64,000 nucleotides of DNA, taken from contig NZ_CP112998.1 of the NCBI RefSeq assembly GCF_026625565.1, forward strand, positions 3,970,501 through 4,034,500, written 5' to 3'. The stretch comes from Dyadobacter pollutisoli. GTDB lineage: Bacteria > Bacteroidota > Bacteroidia > Cytophagales > Spirosomataceae. Below the pieces are notes generated by a model. That model was not told the DNA's origin, did no database searches, and worked only from the letters and a program-made list of their open reading frames with translations. Below, in pieces: positions 43,621 to 52,296 of the stretch. The stretch's first letter is position 1, and the number at the start of each line of letters is the position of its first letter. Position numbers and translations under genes: made by a program.

Positions 43621-43695
43621 TTGTCATGCTGAGCGGACCGGGCCGCCGGGCGGTCGAAGCATAGTGCACTATGCTTCGACTGCGCTCCAAGACAA
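43621..43695. repeat. Nested inverted repeat with a perfect 28-bp palindromic core
   Basis: The core at 43653-43680 is a perfect palindrome (half site GTCGAAGCATAGTG). Outside it, GAGCG (about 43631) pairs with CGCTC (about 43683), and TTGTC at 43621 pairs with GACAA at 43691, giving a cruciform-capable element of about 75 bp. It begins 8 bp after the RidA stop. It resembles TCATGCTGAGC...GTCGAAGCAT palindromic repeats common in intergenic DNA of bacteria. Confidence 0.8.
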
Positions 43696-43836
43696 ACTGC
43701 TAGCCTGCAAATCACAAACTAATATTCCGGTATAATGCAATTTTTCAGCATTAAATTCTTCCAAATAAAATAAAGTCATACTAATATTTTATTTGTAATG
43801 ATTTAACAGTTACTTTGTTATCTGACCTGACCGCCC

Positions 43837-44448
43837 TTGAACAAGAGACAACGCATAGCTGAGGAGAATACAATTCTTTTAAATCTCTGGCAACAAGCAC
43901 AGGCCGGAGATAGTCTCGCGTTTTGCCAACTCGCCGACAAGCAATATCGTACTCTTTTCAACTACGCCTGCAACTTTACTACCGACAAAGAGTTCATTAA
44001 AGATTCCATTCAGGAGCTGCTGATCCATATCTGGGAAAAGCGTCAGAACATCAATATTCAATTTGTTACCATTTACTTTCTGAAAGCGCTGCGTAACCAG
44101 CTTCTTCAGGAATTCCGCCGCAACAATGCTTCCCATTCTCTGCTCGACATTGACGAAATAGGCCAGCTTTCGGACTACCAGACGATTGAAACCGAAATTG
44201 AGCAAAATGAACTGTACAGCGAAAATCAGGTGAAGGTCCGCGCCGCATTGAACGAGCTGCCACGTCGCCAAAAGGAAGCGGTTTTCCTTAAATATTTTGA
44301 AGGAATGGACAATGAACAGATCGCGGACCTGATGCAGGTAAACCGCCAGTCTGTCGCTAACCTGCTCTTTAAAGCGATAACTTCCCTCAAAACCCAGATG
44401 CACACCGTCAGTCATCTGCTGGTACTGATCATTCCTCTTTTTTGGTAG
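43837..44448 (+). CDS. ECF sigma factor with hydrophobic C-terminal tail
   Basis: 203-residue sigma-70 family protein; no ATG lies near the start, so TTG at 43837 is likely. Region 2 (CQLADKQYRTLFNYACNF, then EFIKDSIQELLIHIWEKRQNI) and region 4 (LPRRQKEAVFLKYFEGMDNEQIADLM, then NRQSVANLLFKAITSLK) are complete. The last 15 residues are hydrophobic (TVSHLLVLIIPLFW), an unusual tail that could bind membrane or FecR. No FecR lies next to it; the nearest is at 50985, 6.5 kb away. They may once have been neighbours. Confidence 0.88.
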   Translation: MNKRQRIAEENTILLNLWQQAQAGDSLAFCQLADKQYRTLFNYACNFTTDKEFIKDSIQELLIHIWEKRQNINIQFVTIYFLKALRNQLLQEFRRNNASHSLLDIDEIGQLSDYQTIETEIEQNELYSENQVKVRAALNELPRRQKEAVFLKYFEGMDNEQIADLMQVNRQSVANLLFKAITSLKTQMHTVSHLLVLIIPLFW

Positions 44449-44487
44449 AGTTTTTTTGCAAGTCCGTCCATTCCAACGGACAAACTG

Positions 44488-47400
44488 CTATCGCTTCACA
44501 AATGTCCGGCTATTCTCGCTTCCGTCTTGCAGGCGAATGCGTAAAATATATCTTCCTACAGGTAAGTCCTGAATACTGATGCGATCTGTTGGTGAATCAG
44601 ATTCAAATACGAGTTTTCCGGCCAGATTATAGATGCTGACGTTTCTTACCTTGCTGTCACTTAGAAGTAATTGCAGTTGCTTGCCAGTTTCAACCGGGTT
44701 CGGATACAAAACAATGTCCGGACAATCAAATCTCAGGGTCTGAATGCGGCTGTAAGCAAAGGTATCGTCGGTATCTACCATTTTCAGACGATAATAAATC
44801 ACATTGGACACGGGATTTTGATCGATATAGGAATAATCTATCTTTTCCGAACTCCGTTTTTTTGCAGGGATACTGCCTATTTTTTCCCAATCCTTCCCGG
44901 TGTAGCTTTTTTCAATCTCAAAATGGTCGCTATTGATTTCGCTAGCGGTGCTCCATGTAAGCAACGCTCCGACGGTCGGTGCGGCGGTTGTCGGCGTTCC
45001 GATTTTCTCTTCGGCCGGTGCCCCGGCAGCCCTTACATTGAACTCGTATAAAACCACTGGGAGCGCCGGACCCGGATCTGTTTCAGCAAACAATGCTGCA
45101 AATTCCGGAAACATGCCGCTGGTTTCCAATGTTGCCCTTGAAATGAAGACCCCATTCTGCGTCGTTGCGTATAGAATGACTGGAAGAGTACCCTGGTAGT
45201 GAGCAAATACAGCCGAAGAATCCGGTAATGGGGTAGTTAACAGAAAATCCCCCTCCCAGATATCAGTGATATCAATATCCGGGTCGACCACCAGATTTGG
45301 GTTAGGATTTTCAGGAACTACTGAGACGTTGCCGCAATCAGAAACCAAAAAGGTCACCGTATGACTTGACTCTAAATCTCTGCGATTTGGGTAAGTGCGG
45401 ACACAAATTACCTGGTATGAACCCGGATCCTCGGCCTGAAAAGTAATTTGGTCTCCTGTGGTAGTAAATGTTTGTTGAGTTGGCAGCACGGTCCAGTTGT
45501 GTATGTACTGACCATTGGACGGTGTTACAAGAGACACGGTAATGTTTGCAGTGTTGTCTTCCGTAGTCCGTTTTTCGCTGAATGGGTAGCAGGTGTTGTA
45601 GGTGGAAATGGTTGGCGTTGGCGGGATTGGAAGTGATGGGCAAGCTGGGATGAATGTTAGTAGGTTTTCGGAAAGGCCAATGTTGGCCCAGTCAATGGCA
45701 CGAGTTCTTACATGAACAGTATTATCATTGTCTCCATAAATAGCGGCAAATGGCGTTTGTGCCGCATTGACTGCTGCTACATTCAGCAACTCACGTTCAG
45801 CCTGCGTCGTTCTTGGCCCCTGATAGTCGATGGAACTAAAAGTAGGGACAAAACAAAACTCAAAGAACGTTCTACCATCTCCGAATAATTTGTTTGGCAC
45901 AGAAAAAGAAGACCTTCCACCAGGAAGAAAATCGTCATTCAAAGGACTGCTGTAACTTCTACTGATGCCAATTGCCTTTGAAATTAAGCCCCAAGTTGCA
46001 AACCGCAGCACATTAGTGTTTTGGTTGAGTTGGTTGGTATGCACGTCGATATTTGTATTCTGTAAGGCCCATGGTGTCCAACTTCGTAATATGCGGCTCC
46101 CATAATTGTAATCGTCGAATAACTCGCGATCAGCTGCATTCCTGCTACCATTTATTACTGCAATGTTACGGCAGTTTTGAGGATAGCCCCCATTTCCCAA
46201 GGCCAGCAACTGGGTACGGAAAGTATCAAAATCAGGGCTTTTGTTACCCACTCCTCCGGTCAAATGTCCACCCCAATGTAGCATCATCTGTTTTGCCGCA
46301 GGAGTACCCATGGCTTGATAATAATTCCGCCACCCTTTGGCAAGGAACTTTAAAATAACCTGGGTCAGCAGGCTAGGGGTTGCTTCCCGCAAAAGTTGTG
46401 TGAGTCCTACCGGTATATTTGCGCCTTGGTGAGGGGTATCATAACATAACATTAATCGAACATTATGAACTTGTCCGTTGTTCTCCATTTCTCTGAGTGC
46501 CCACCTGGCAACAAGCCCGCTCATGCTTTCACCGATAACAATGGATTGTGTCGCTCCCTGCTTAATTGCGTTTATTTGCTGTATAACTGATTTTAAAACC
46601 TGCGCATTATCCTGTATGGCGGCGCGGCCATCATTGTAATTCAGAAGTACCAAATCGTAACCCTCAGTAAGATACTGAGTAAAGGGGCCTCTATAATTGG
46701 CTTCAATTTTGTCCAACGTTACATCCTGCCCTATATCAAAACCCTCAGCAACAATGATCACTTTATCCAATATTTGATCACACCCAAGAATAATCCTTAT
46801 TTCTCCGCCTACGAGCATAGCTCGATTGGATTTATCCGGATTCAATGTGTCTTTTGATATCCGGTTTGCCGTTATCTGAAACTCTTTATAAGGTTTAATT
46901 CGTTCAAGTTGCCGTACGTTGACTTTGGTTTCAAAAAGATAGATTGCGCTATCAGTTTTTAATCGGATGCGGATAGAATGTTCTCCAATGGATTCAAAGT
47001 GATAGGGTATGAGCTGTTCTGAAACCGTGTAGTTTTTAAATCCTTTGCCGTCATTGAAATCGATTTCAACGTCCTGGATTATGTCCTCATGGTTTGCAAT
47101 ATATAACTCAGGACTGATCCTGAATGAGACATCTGCCTGATAAATGTCTTCCTGCAATGCTGCCGCATAAAGGATGCGAGTCTTTTCATAGGCTGAAAAG
47201 TCGGCAGTTTTTCCTGTCTTTTTCAACGCTTCATTATCAGCAACCTGCTTACCGGTCAAGTATATACTTTCCAAATCCATGATGCCGATGGGGACAATAT
47301 TACTTTTCGTAAGCTTTGCCGGATCTGTTTCAACAAACCGATCCAAATTCGGTATACGGTCGTTTACCGGTCTGAGATCGGTATCCATCAATCTTTCATA

Positions 47401-47664
47401 AAGATTTACCCATTCTTCCGACGAAACCGGTTCGTATTTTGGTATGCTACTCTGTGAGAGGTTTTTAAAATAATTGACCTCATTTTGACTGGTTACTCCT
47501 GCGTTCAGGAACAGGGTTTTACCGAGGCCGGACAAGTCAAGCCCGTTTAGCTTTTCTTGCCTTTGTTGTTCGTAATCCTGTGCAGATACTATGGAAAAAG
47601 AACAAAGGAGAAGTAGGAGAAAACTACATAGTTTTCCCGTTTCGCAAGCGAAGAAATGTTTCAC
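44488..47664 (-). CDS. Secreted alpha/beta-hydrolase (lipase/PGAP1-like) with T9SS C-terminal domain
   Basis: 1058-residue secreted protein with a Sec signal (about 1-29). A large N-terminal region (about 30-290) leads into an alpha/beta-hydrolase core, with nucleophile elbow G378-E379-S380-M381-S382-G383 (IGESMSGLVARW) and a possible Asp/His stretch at GDNDNTVHV. Ig-like regions follow (about 720-960), and the C-terminus (about 975-1058: LYPNPVETGKQLQ, then VSIYNLAGKLV, DLPVGRYILRI) is a type IX secretion sorting domain, so the enzyme is released or bound on the cell surface. The consensus G-x-S-x-G is GESMS here, an exception at the last position. It is possibly an esterase or lipase; substrate unknown. 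It follows the lipoprotein genes on the same strand. Confidence 0.85.
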   Translation of the reverse strand: MKHFFACETGKLCSFLLLLLCSFSIVSAQDYEQQRQEKLNGLDLSGLGKTLFLNAGVTSQNEVNYFKNLSQSSIPKYEPVSSEEWVNLYERLMDTDLRPVNDRIPNLDRFVETDPAKLTKSNIVPIGIMDLESIYLTGKQVADNEALKKTGKTADFSAYEKTRILYAAALQEDIYQADVSFRISPELYIANHEDIIQDVEIDFNDGKGFKNYTVSEQLIPYHFESIGEHSIRIRLKTDSAIYLFETKVNVRQLERIKPYKEFQITANRISKDTLNPDKSNRAMLVGGEIRIILGCDQILDKVIIVAEGFDIGQDVTLDKIEANYRGPFTQYLTEGYDLVLLNYNDGRAAIQDNAQVLKSVIQQINAIKQGATQSIVIGESMSGLVARWALREMENNGQVHNVRLMLCYDTPHQGANIPVGLTQLLREATPSLLTQVILKFLAKGWRNYYQAMGTPAAKQMMLHWGGHLTGGVGNKSPDFDTFRTQLLALGNGGYPQNCRNIAVINGSRNAADRELFDDYNYGSRILRSWTPWALQNTNIDVHTNQLNQNTNVLRFATWGLISKAIGISRSYSSPLNDDFLPGGRSSFSVPNKLFGDGRTFFEFCFVPTFSSIDYQGPRTTQAERELLNVAAVNAAQTPFAAIYGDNDNTVHVRTRAIDWANIGLSENLLTFIPACPSLPIPPTPTISTYNTCYPFSEKRTTEDNTANITVSLVTPSNGQYIHNWTVLPTQQTFTTTGDQITFQAEDPGSYQVICVRTYPNRRDLESSHTVTFLVSDCGNVSVVPENPNPNLVVDPDIDITDIWEGDFLLTTPLPDSSAVFAHYQGTLPVILYATTQNGVFISRATLETSGMFPEFAALFAETDPGPALPVVLYEFNVRAAGAPAEEKIGTPTTAAPTVGALLTWSTASEINSDHFEIEKSYTGKDWEKIGSIPAKKRSSEKIDYSYIDQNPVSNVIYYRLKMVDTDDTFAYSRIQTLRFDCPDIVLYPNPVETGKQLQLLLSDSKVRNVSIYNLAGKLVFESDSPTDRISIQDLPVGRYILRIRLQDGSENSRTFVKR

Positions 47665-47695
47665 TATAGTGTATGTGTAAAAGTTAAAAAATTTA

Positions 47696-48142
47696 TTATT
47701 TTGGGATCAATTGAAAATCATATTTGGTCTTTTCTCCTATTGAGGCTATACAGCAATTATTAGTTGCTGCATCATTTTTACGGACATGATTACCCTTATA
47801 GTTATTCTGATATTTTGGATTTATATCAATACCGAATGGAATTACTATGTCAACTGAATTAAATTTCTTTGGTACATCTATCACCAGCTCATATTTGCCC
47901 TCCTTACTCGAATAAACTTGCCTTAGATCCTCATATTTGAGAAACTCGAGACCACTTGCCAATACTAAAATGCTATCCACAGGCTGCTCGTTTTGATCAG
48001 TAATCGTCCCGTAAACCGTGGTTGTCCGGTCTTGTTTAAGGAAGCAGCTGGTAAGAAAAAAAGCCAAACCGAAAAGGAGTGCTGCCGAATGCAGCAATCT
48101 GGTTTGCCTCTGTAAATATGGCATTCTTGATTTGTGTTTCAT
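47696..48142 (-). CDS. Lipoprotein with carboxypeptidase-regulatory-like domain (paralogue of the next gene)
   Basis: 148-residue lipoprotein; lipobox FFLTSC at about residue 32. The mature part holds one beta-sandwich of the carboxypeptidase regulatory-like type (TTVYGTITDQNEQPVDSILVLA, then YSSKEGKYELVIDV). It ends KTKYDFQLIPK, similar to KTRYDFKLIRK-like in the gene at 48378. It lies 31 bp upstream of the T9SS hydrolase gene in the same direction and may be co-transcribed. Function unknown. Confidence 0.75.
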   Translation of the reverse strand: MKHKSRMPYLQRQTRLLHSAALLFGLAFFLTSCFLKQDRTTTVYGTITDQNEQPVDSILVLASGLEFLKYEDLRQVYSSKEGKYELVIDVPKKFNSVDIVIPFGIDINPKYQNNYKGNHVRKNDAATNNCCIASIGEKTKYDFQLIPK

Positions 48143-48377
48143 TAAGAGATTTATAGTTTGGATGAAGGAAAAATATAGAGCCTACCGGTTCTTTTTGAAC
48201 AAGATAAAAATAATTATTTCAAGTAATTTCATAAATTATCAAATAGCAATGATTGGTATCCCAACGGTAATTTGAGGCAGTTCCAACATCTATTTCCTGC
48301 ATTCGTTACCATGTAATTTGATATCGAAATTTGTTTATTACATGCAAATCTTGGAAGCATATTTGCATACCCGATGA

Positions 48378-48779
48378 TTATTTACGGATAAGTTTAAAAT
48401 CGTACCGGGTTCTCAATCCTATTGAAACACCACCATCAGAACTACCTTTTTTCGTTTGATTTCGAATAGATTCATAAGATTCATACAACTTCCAAAGTTT
48501 CATATCATTCATATTGACACCAACTCTCGCATTCCACCATTCTTTAGAAACATCAACTTCTATCTCATAGAAGCCTTGCTTGTTCGAATAGGCCTGACCA
48601 ATTCGTCCCGAGGCCGACAGTCCCTTGCCGCCGTACATTCCAACCGGAATGCTATCCAAAGGCTGTCCATCGTCATCTGTAATTAATCCATAAACAACGG
48701 TCTCCCTGTTCAACAAAGGTCCGCAGCCCATTATTGAGACCACAAACACTATTGTCAATACCAATTTTATCAACCTCAT
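48378..48779 (-). CDS. Lipoprotein, tandem paralogue of the preceding one
   Basis: 133-residue lipoprotein; lipobox SIMGC gives Cys19. It shares the pattern of the gene at 47696: TVVYGLITDDDGQPLDSIPV, YSNKQGFYEIEVDV and the C-terminal RTRYDFKLIRK, so the two arose by tandem duplication. One regulatory-like beta-sandwich. Between the two genes there are 235 bp of AT-rich DNA where I see nothing else. Function unknown; surface or periplasmic by lipid anchor. Confidence 0.75.
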   Translation of the reverse strand: MRLIKLVLTIVFVVSIMGCGPLLNRETVVYGLITDDDGQPLDSIPVGMYGGKGLSASGRIGQAYSNKQGFYEIEVDVSKEWWNARVGVNMNDMKLWKLYESYESIRNQTKKGSSDGGVSIGLRTRYDFKLIRK

Positions 48780-48999
48780 AATTCCGTTTTTTTTTATTCT
48801 TGACCAACACTAAAACTTACTTCTTCAAAAGAAAGAAATACTTCGAGGCTTGGCCAATCAGATGAACGATCGGCAAAGCAATGATTAGGCGGTAAAAGTC
48901 CCAGGCAGTTTATTTCCCCCCGCTACAAATAAATAATACTGTAAATGCAACAGAGCCGCTATCTTGCGTCACTTTATTACATACCAAACCCCCTTCTTG

Positions 49000-50178
49000 A
49001 TGGACAAAGCTGTGAGCAGAACTTTATGGATCGACTATTTGCGATCTTTTATCACCGTTCTCGTAATTGCCCATCATTCGTCCCTCGCGTACACCACTTT
49101 CGCGAGTTTTAATAAAACGGCCTACATTACTTCCACGAACCCCATTGTAGACAGCCAGCGGTGGGTGGGCCTCGATATTTTTGAAAATTTCAATGACGTA
49201 TTCTTCATGTCGTTGATGTTCTTCATCGCCGGGCTTTTCCTCTTTAAAAGCATTCAGAAAAAAGGTGCGCTGGCTTTCAGCAGAGACAGGGTTTACAGAC
49301 TTTTGATTCCATTTCTGCTCGGCGGAACATTGCTGAACCTGCTGGCTTACTTCCCCGCTTACAAAGTTGCCCACGACAGTAATGATATAGCAGCTTATGT
49401 CAAAGACTTTTTCTTCGTCGAACAATGGCCTGTTGGTCCGCCATGGTTTATCTGGGTATTGTTTGTCTTCAATATTGTCTTTGCACTGATCTATTCGCTG
49501 CGAAAAAAGTGGCAAAGCAGCGAATTGCTTTTCAATGTAGACTGGGGCAAAAAGCCTTTGGGATTCATACTAGGCTGGTTTTTGTTCACCTTCATTCTGT
49601 ATGTGCCTTTTGCATTCTGGCTGGGAGTCAGTAACTGGACAGGTTTCGGGCCATTTGATTTTCAGCTGAACAGGGCTCTGATGTATTTTGGATATTTCAT
49701 CCTGGGTACTGCCATCGGTAACACATCATTCAATGATAGCATTTTCAATCCCACGTCGTCTTTGGTCAGAAACTGGAAATGGTGGGTATTCCTTAGTGCA
49801 TTGACTTATACCATTCTGACTATTTTCCCTGCCACTTTAACCAAAATGGTAAAGCAAAATCAACTCTCAGAATTGGTCGCATACCTGATCTATTTCTCGA
49901 TTTACGTTGCCTCCTGTACATTGAGCTGTATTGCATTCATTACCATGTTCCGCGCCACGGTGAGTACTCCCAAAAAATGGTGGAATTCTCTTTCCGATAA
50001 TGCATACCTGATTTACCTGGTGCATTATGTATTTATAGTCTGGTCTCAATATCTGTTACTTGAAGCTCCCTTCCCGGCATTTGTCAAGTTTCTGATCACG
50101 TTTGTCGTGTCCGTTTCAGCGAGCTGGGCAGTGAGTATTTTGATCAGGAAGAATGCATTTTTAAGAAGATATTTGTAA
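49000..50178 (+). CDS. Acyltransferase 3-family membrane protein
   Basis: 392-residue inner-membrane protein with about ten helices. The family start is clear (WIDYLRSFITVLVIAHHSSLAY, with the His-His pair), and RDRVYRLLIPFLLGG after helix 3 matches acyltransferases that O-acylate carbohydrates or lipids. The ATG at 49000 is used since it opens shortly before the first helix. It is convergent with the Crp/Fnr gene (15 bp between ends). The substrate, often a cell-surface glycan, is unknown. Confidence 0.85.
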   Translation: MDKAVSRTLWIDYLRSFITVLVIAHHSSLAYTTFASFNKTAYITSTNPIVDSQRWVGLDIFENFNDVFFMSLMFFIAGLFLFKSIQKKGALAFSRDRVYRLLIPFLLGGTLLNLLAYFPAYKVAHDSNDIAAYVKDFFFVEQWPVGPPWFIWVLFVFNIVFALIYSLRKKWQSSELLFNVDWGKKPLGFILGWFLFTFILYVPFAFWLGVSNWTGFGPFDFQLNRALMYFGYFILGTAIGNTSFNDSIFNPTSSLVRNWKWWVFLSALTYTILTIFPATLTKMVKQNQLSELVAYLIYFSIYVASCTLSCIAFITMFRATVSTPKKWWNSLSDNAYLIYLVHYVFIVWSQYLLLEAPFPAFVKFLITFVVSVSASWAVSILIRKNAFLRRYL

Positions 50179-50193
50179 ATGAAAGGCTTTCAA

Positions 50194-50808
50194 TTACGAT
50201 TTTTTATCAAAATTAATTGACTTCAAACACCTGCTGAATGTAGCGGCCGTGGTACCCAGGTAAGTGGCGATATAATGATCGGGAATACGCCTGAAAAGCG
50301 ACGAGGGCTGATTGACATAATAGGTAATACGCTCTTCCACAGACAGATACTTGAACACTTTGACCCGATCCGTGAAATTGATGAGATGCTGTTCCAGTAG
50401 CTTGACTGCCAAAGTAGCCATATAAGAATCCTGTTCTACCAGTTTACGATAGGCGTCGTAAGAGATCGCATAAACAATGGTATCTTCCAATGTTTCCAGA
50501 ACTTCATTGGACAATGTCTGCAATAGAAAGCTCTCCGCAATACAAACAATGTCGCCGTCCGAAACAAGCAGCGAAGTAATGTCCTCCGATCCTCTGGCGT
50601 AGTAGGTACGCATTACACCCTTTTCAATGAAGTACAGGAAAGGGCTCACCTGACCGATGTTAACCAAAACCCGGCCTTTCGGAATCACAAACCTTTTCAG
50701 GTTCTGCTGAAACCGCTCCTTTACTTCATCCGACAACATAAACTTCGAAGCCTCCAACAGTCTCTGCAAAGGCTTAATCTCCTCGGTAACCTTCATTGGA
50801 TTTCCCAA
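50194..50808 (-). CDS. Crp/Fnr-family transcriptional regulator
   Basis: 204-residue protein with a cyclic-nucleotide-binding-type beta-roll (about 20-120: FVIPKGRVLVNIGQVSPFLYFIEKG in parts) and a C-terminal HTH region (about 150-200, RRIPDHYIATYLGTTAATFSRCLK). No Cys cluster of the Fnr type. It could answer to an unknown effector. Divergent to FecR at 50985 across about 175 bp of AT-rich DNA, so it may share a control region with that gene; this is inference. Confidence 0.88.
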   Translation of the reverse strand: MGNPMKVTEEIKPLQRLLEASKFMLSDEVKERFQQNLKRFVIPKGRVLVNIGQVSPFLYFIEKGVMRTYYARGSEDITSLLVSDGDIVCIAESFLLQTLSNEVLETLEDTIVYAISYDAYRKLVEQDSYMATLAVKLLEQHLINFTDRVKVFKYLSVEERITYYVNQPSSLFRRIPDHYIATYLGTTAATFSRCLKSINFDKKS

Positions 50809-50984
50809 AACTTGTTCTGCGACAACTTAAAATACTGACGAGCGACAAATTGCACGCATGCCGTATCACAAGTTATAAATTAATGGTGTATAAGTTATTT
50901 CCGAAAAATAATTTTCAAAAAAAGAGTATTGACCTAATGTTTCCGCATCCTTATTAAAATTAGCCATACTATTATTTGCCTGAT

Positions 50985-52085
50985 ATGCTGAATTACCGCA
51001 ATTTTCTTCCGGAGGAGCTAGCAGCCGATCCATCATTCAGACGCTGGGTGCTCTATAACGACCCTGCCGAGGAAACTGTGTGGGCGGAATGGCTTGAACT
51101 TAACCCCGACAAGCAGGAACTCGTGACCAGGGCGCAAAATTTTCTGGCCTCGACCGAAACCGCGTTTGACCAGATCACCGACGAAGAAGTTGCCAACGAA
51201 ATATACCGCCTGTCTCACGCCATAGGCGAAAAAACTGCTAAGAAATCATCGATATGGCTGCATTTCAGGCCTAACTGGTACCATATGGCCGCCTCCGTGC
51301 TGATACTGATGTTTGCAGCATGGTTGTTCAACAAACAAACGGCGACGCAGCAGCAGTCGGACCAATACAAAGTGATCCTTAGCCAGATCACAGAACCTTT
51401 GGTGGAAGAAAACAATACTTCTGACAAGGCACGCCTGGTTTTGCTGGAAGACGGCAGCTCGATCCTGTTGCAACCCAAAAGCCGCATTACTTACCCCAGA
51501 AAATTTGCAGGCAACAAACGTGAAGTATTCCTGAACGGGGAAGCGTTTTTTGAAGTTGCCAAAAACCCGGACAAACCATTCTATGTATACGCACATACAC
51601 TCGCGACCAAAGTACTCGGTACCAGCTTCAAGGTGAGCGCATTTGACGATGACCGTGAGGTGAAAGTGGTGGTGAAGACCGGAAAAGTTTCTGTATTCCC
51701 AATGACCAAGGAAGCATTGGCCACACAACACGCGGATGATAAACTGGGCGGAATGGTACTGACCCCGAACCAGCAGATCGTTTTCGCTCCCAAGGAGTTG
51801 CGACTTACGCGCAGCCTGGTACCTGACCCGAAGCTGCTGGAACTACCGATCCAGCGCCAGTCCTTTGAATTCAAAGGAACGCCTATTACCGAAGTATTTG
51901 CGGCGCTTGAAAAATCCTATGGTGTGAAAATTGTTTTCGATGCCGAGGTCATGCAAAATTGCTATCTGACGGCCTCGCTTTCGGACGAACCGTTGTTTGA
52001 AAAAATCAATCTGATCTGTAAGACGATTGGCGCACAGTACGAGCAGCTCGATGCCAGTATCATTATTAACAGCAAAGGTTGCTAA
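50985..52085 (+). CDS. FecR-type anti-sigma factor without adjacent sigma gene
   Basis: 366-residue single-pass inner-membrane protein: cytoplasmic helical part with FecR_N-like sequence (EELAADPSFRRWVLYNDPAEETVWAEWLE in parts), transmembrane helix (about 103-120), periplasmic FecR domain (RLVLLEDGSSILLQPKSRITYP, EVFLNGEAFFEVAKNPDKPF, TKVLGTSFKVSAFDD), and a C-terminal STN-like part (VFAALEKSYGVKIVF). The start is ATG 50985, not the in-frame TTG 9 bp earlier. SusC with STN domain follows after about 210 bp. No sigma gene is adjacent; the one at 43837 is a candidate partner. Confidence 0.92.
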   Translation: MLNYRNFLPEELAADPSFRRWVLYNDPAEETVWAEWLELNPDKQELVTRAQNFLASTETAFDQITDEEVANEIYRLSHAIGEKTAKKSSIWLHFRPNWYHMAASVLILMFAAWLFNKQTATQQQSDQYKVILSQITEPLVEENNTSDKARLVLLEDGSSILLQPKSRITYPRKFAGNKREVFLNGEAFFEVAKNPDKPFYVYAHTLATKVLGTSFKVSAFDDDREVKVVVKTGKVSVFPMTKEALATQHADDKLGGMVLTPNQQIVFAPKELRLTRSLVPDPKLLELPIQRQSFEFKGTPITEVFAALEKSYGVKIVFDAEVMQNCYLTASLSDEPLFEKINLICKTIGAQYEQLDASIIINSKGC

Positions 52086-52296
52086 ACGATAATTCCTTCT
52101 TCTCTAATACTTTAAGAAAAAATTCAAAGGACGCCTATGAATAGAATCTATTACTAATTGCCTAAAAAAAGTCGATGATGCTGCAACACCACCGACCTCC
52201 AATTTTAATCCCCCGCTTGTTCACGCTTAACGGCACCCATAGAGGCTGCCGTGGGAATCATTTATGCCGAATTTTAACCCGACAAAAATCAAAATT

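Noticed and set aside
44462..44481. Hairpin GTCCGT ... ACGGAC between the convergent sigma and T9SS hydrolase genes
   Set aside because: The stem is only 6 bp and no T-tract follows it in either direction, so I do not call it a terminator.
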